Assembly: GCA_002329625.1 (NCBI GenBank)
Contig: DCTP01000013.1
Coordinates: 757 to 9,023, forward strand
Reading direction: 5' to 3'
Length of the DNA: 8,267 nt
Source: Leptolinea sp. UBA1437
GTDB lineage: Bacteria; Chloroflexota; Anaerolineae; Anaerolineales; Anaerolineaceae
The notes beneath the pieces were generated by a model, which searched no databases, was not told the origin of the DNA, and worked only from the letters and a program-made list of their open reading frames with translations. The number at the start of each line of letters is the position of its first letter. Position 1 is the first letter of the stretch. The translations under genes and the position numbers were made by a program. This document shows positions 6,633-8,267 of this stretch, piece after piece.

Positions 6633-7595
6633 ATGTTTAAACTAATTTACAATGGTGAAAAAGAGAAAAAAGCCGGAAAAAAAGTTTTCGGCGAAACGAT
6701 GCAGAAAATCGTGGAACAGGATCCGTTGGCGGTTTATCTTGATGGCGATATCATGAATTCAATCGGGACTTTAGGCCTGGAAAAGAAATTCCCGGATCAA
6801 GTTTTCGAATGCGGAATTCAAGAAGCCGATATGATGGGGATTGCGGGTGGGCTTTCCGCTGTAGGAAAGAAACCTTATGTGCATACCTTTGCGGCTTTTG
6901 CCGCACGTCGAGCCTTCGATCAAGTCTTTATTTCAATCGCATACGCAAAAAATAACGTAAGAATAATCGGTTCGGATCCCGGCGTTACCTCAGCTTATAA
7001 CGGGGGAACCCATATGCCTTTTGAGGATATTTGTCTTTATCGCGCGATTCCGCATTCAACAGTTATCGAATTCACCGACAGCGCTATGCTTGCATCTCTT
7101 CTTCCGACATTAAAAGACAGACCTGGTTTAACTTACTGCCGCTTAAACCGGAAAGAAGGAACCGCGATTTATTCCGAAGATTCCACTTTTGAGCCCGGAA
7201 AAGCAAATTTGTTACGAGATGGAAAAGATGTGACGATCGTGGCTTGCGGTATGATGGTTGGTGAATCGTTGAAAGCAGCCGAAATACTGGAAAAAGAAGG
7301 GATTTCAGCCGCTGTAATTGATATGTTTACCATCAAACCGCTGGATGAAGAGATTATCAAAGAATTTGCCGATAAGACTCATGCCTTCGTTACCGCTGAA
7401 AACGCAAATATCGTTGGTGGTTTGGGAGCTGCGGTTGCCGCCTTCCTCTCTGAATCCACTCCATGTCCTGTTATCCGAGTCGGAGTAAAAGATGAGTTCG
7501 GTCAGGTCGGAACGCCGGAATATCTGGCGGAAGTCTATGGTCTAACTTCAAAAGAAATTATCGAAGCAGTGAAAAAAGCTGTTTCCATGAAATAA
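6633..7595 (+). CDS. Transketolase-like, C-terminal (pyrimidine-binding plus C-domain) subunit
   Basis: This is the partner of the preceding gene; together they make one transketolase-type active site at the subunit interface. Of its 320 residues, the pyrimidine domain has VYLDGDIMNSIGT (34-46) and the catalytic Glu64 in FECGIQEADMMGIAGGLS. It continues with VHTFAAFAARRAFDQV (83-98), SDPGVTSAYNGGTHMPFED (114-132) and RAIPHSTVIEFTD (137-149). The C-terminal transketolase domain has GKDVTIVACGMMVGESLKAA (197-216), VIDMFTIKPLDEE (228-240) and the end block VKDEFGQVGTPEYLAEVYGL (285-304). Canonical enzymes usually read THQxxED where this has THMPFED. AAGGA at 6619-6623 lies nine bases before the ATG. 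A 1-deoxyxylulose-5-phosphate synthase or E1-beta dehydrogenase subunit is unlikely because the paired N-subunit is of transketolase type. A strong terminator follows the stop. Confidence 0.92.
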   Translation: MFKLIYNGEKEKKAGKKVFGETMQKIVEQDPLAVYLDGDIMNSIGTLGLEKKFPDQVFECGIQEADMMGIAGGLSAVGKKPYVHTFAAFAARRAFDQVFISIAYAKNNVRIIGSDPGVTSAYNGGTHMPFEDICLYRAIPHSTVIEFTDSAMLASLLPTLKDRPGLTYCRLNRKEGTAIYSEDSTFEPGKANLLRDGKDVTIVACGMMVGESLKAAEILEKEGISAAVIDMFTIKPLDEEIIKEFADKTHAFVTAENANIVGGLGAAVAAFLSESTPCPVIRVGVKDEFGQVGTPEYLAEVYGLTSKEIIEAVKKAVSMK

Positions 7596-7607
7596 AAGGA
7601 AGAAAGA

Positions 7608-7646
7608 GGGTCACCGTATTTGCATGGATTGCGGTGATCCTTTTTT
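7608..7646 (+). terminator. Rho-independent terminator of the transketolase unit
   Basis: GGGTCACCG (7608-7616) pairs with CGGTGATCC (7632-7640) at nine positions including one G-T wobble, with a 15-base loop, and is followed by six T (7641-7646). A-rich bases before the stem can extend pairing into the T-run. It begins 13 bases after the transketolase stop. Confidence 0.85.
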
Positions 7647-7653
7647 AATATCT

Positions 7654-8267
7654 ATGGCTGATGTAACGATCAAAGATATCGCGGAGGCTACGGGAGTATC
7701 CTACGCTACGGTTTCCAGGACATTGAACTCCCGGAACGGAGTCAGTCCGAAAACCCGCGAAAAAGTCCTGCAAACCGCAAAGGAAATGGGATATAAACCC
7801 AATATCCATGCACGCAGTCTGAAAACAAATCAAACACTTACCATAGCATTAATTGTTCCAGATATATCGAATCCGTTTTTTGCGGATATCGCGCTTTCGG
7901 TGAATAAGACCGCTTTCGCTAAGGGGTACAACACAATTTTATGCAGCACAAATTGGGATCCGGAGGTCGAGAGGCTCCAATTAATGCATATCCAAGAACA
8001 GCGTGTGGATGGCATTATTTTTAAACCTTGTGATCGTTGTACGGATCGATATATGGATATTCATATTCCGAAAGTAATGATCGCTAATTTGCTGAAAACG
8101 GAAGGATTGAGTTATATCGAAGTTGATAATATTTTAGGAGGGCAGAAAGCCGCATCGCATTTAATTGCCTGCGGTTATCGAAAGCCCGCTTTCTTGGGTG
8201 GGGAGATCGTTTCGAATTCAAATGCCGATCGCTTATTCGGTTTCCAATCGACTTTTCAGACGGTTGG
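7654..8267 (+). CDS. LacI-family transcriptional regulator, 5' part (runs off window)
   Basis: This is a DNA-binding repressor or activator with a periplasmic-binding-protein-like sensor domain; 204 codons of an expected 330-345 are visible and the frame is open to the last base. The helix-turn-helix is VTIKDIAEATGVSYATVSRTLN (residues 4-25), followed by GVSPKTREKVLQTAKEMGYKPN and the hinge helix NIHARSLKT (50-58) with Leu56. The sensor domain starts LTIALIVPDISNPFFADIA (62-80). It includes RVDGIIF (117-123) and VDNILGGQKAASHLIACGYRKPAFLGG (157-183). FKPCDRC in the sensor domain carries a CxxC pair, which is unusual but of unknown meaning. ATG 7654 gives the canonical family N-terminus but has no good Shine-Dalgarno sequence. 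An in-frame ATG at 7624 would add ten residues. Adjacency suggests it controls this cluster; its effector is unknown, perhaps an inositol-derived compound. Confidence 0.92.
   Translation, partial: MADVTIKDIAEATGVSYATVSRTLNSRNGVSPKTREKVLQTAKEMGYKPNIHARSLKTNQTLTIALIVPDISNPFFADIALSVNKTAFAKGYNTILCSTNWDPEVERLQLMHIQEQRVDGIIFKPCDRCTDRYMDIHIPKVMIANLLKTEGLSYIEVDNILGGQKAASHLIACGYRKPAFLGGEIVSNSNADRLFGFQSTFQTV

Noticed and set aside
7633..7640. GGTGATCC as an extended Shine-Dalgarno sequence for the LacI-family gene
   Set aside because: It matches the 3' part of the anti-Shine-Dalgarno complement but is the descending terminator stem, and the effective spacing to ATG 7654 is too long.
1..8267. CRISPR arrays, tRNA/rRNA genes, insertion sequences, phage or defence genes
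   Set aside because: No spaced repeats, tRNA-like folds, transposase or integrase motifs are seen; nearly all of the window is metabolic coding sequence.

Overview
The window looks like a sugar/polyol catabolic region of a fermentative bacterium. It carries seven same-strand genes, closely packed, plus an eighth (a regulator) that runs off the right edge. The first three are the classical myo-inositol ring-opening enzymes: the 3' part of iolB, then complete iolD and iolE. They are followed without a break by a type II (archaeal-type) glyceraldehyde-3-phosphate dehydrogenase and an archaeal-like phosphoglycerate kinase. After a 182-base gap come the two halves of a split transketolase, then a clear intrinsic terminator, then the 5' part of a LacI-family repressor gene.

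Taxonomy cannot be fixed from this sequence. ATG starts with GGAG-type ribosome sites, an operon layout and a LacI regulator say bacterium. The sequence is slightly AT-rich by eye. Archaeal-type GAPDH and PGK together with an iol set would fit a deep-branching anaerobic lineage such as Chloroflexota (Anaerolineae) or Atribacterota, but this is a guess and Firmicutes or Spirochaetota are not excluded.

Layout: 1-546 iolB (5' end outside the window); 543-2411 iolD; 2423-3319 iolE; 3341-4363 type II GAPDH; 4354-5616 PGK-like kinase; 5617-5798 the only sizeable gap, holding a hairpin, a possible promoter and possible CG-centred operators; 5799-6626 and 6633-7595 transketolase N- and C-terminal subunits; 7608-7646 terminator; 7654-8267 lacI-family gene, truncated. 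Junctions from iolB to the PGK gene are overlaps of 4 and 10 bases or gaps of 11 and 21 bases, so these five genes are very likely one transcript. The transketolase pair is either a second unit or the tail of the same one.

Working model: IolE dehydrates 2-keto-myo-inositol, IolD opens the ring to 5-deoxy-glucuronate and IolB isomerises it to 5-dehydro-2-deoxygluconate. In the known pathway IolC and IolJ would then give dihydroxyacetone phosphate and malonate semialdehyde, and the GAPDH/PGK pair would handle the triose phosphate. IolC, IolJ and IolG are not in this window. The less ordinary points are the fusion of an iol operon with archaeal-type lower glycolysis, signature changes on the substrate side of the PGK and transketolase proteins, and a regulator start codon placed directly behind (or even inside) a terminator hairpin.
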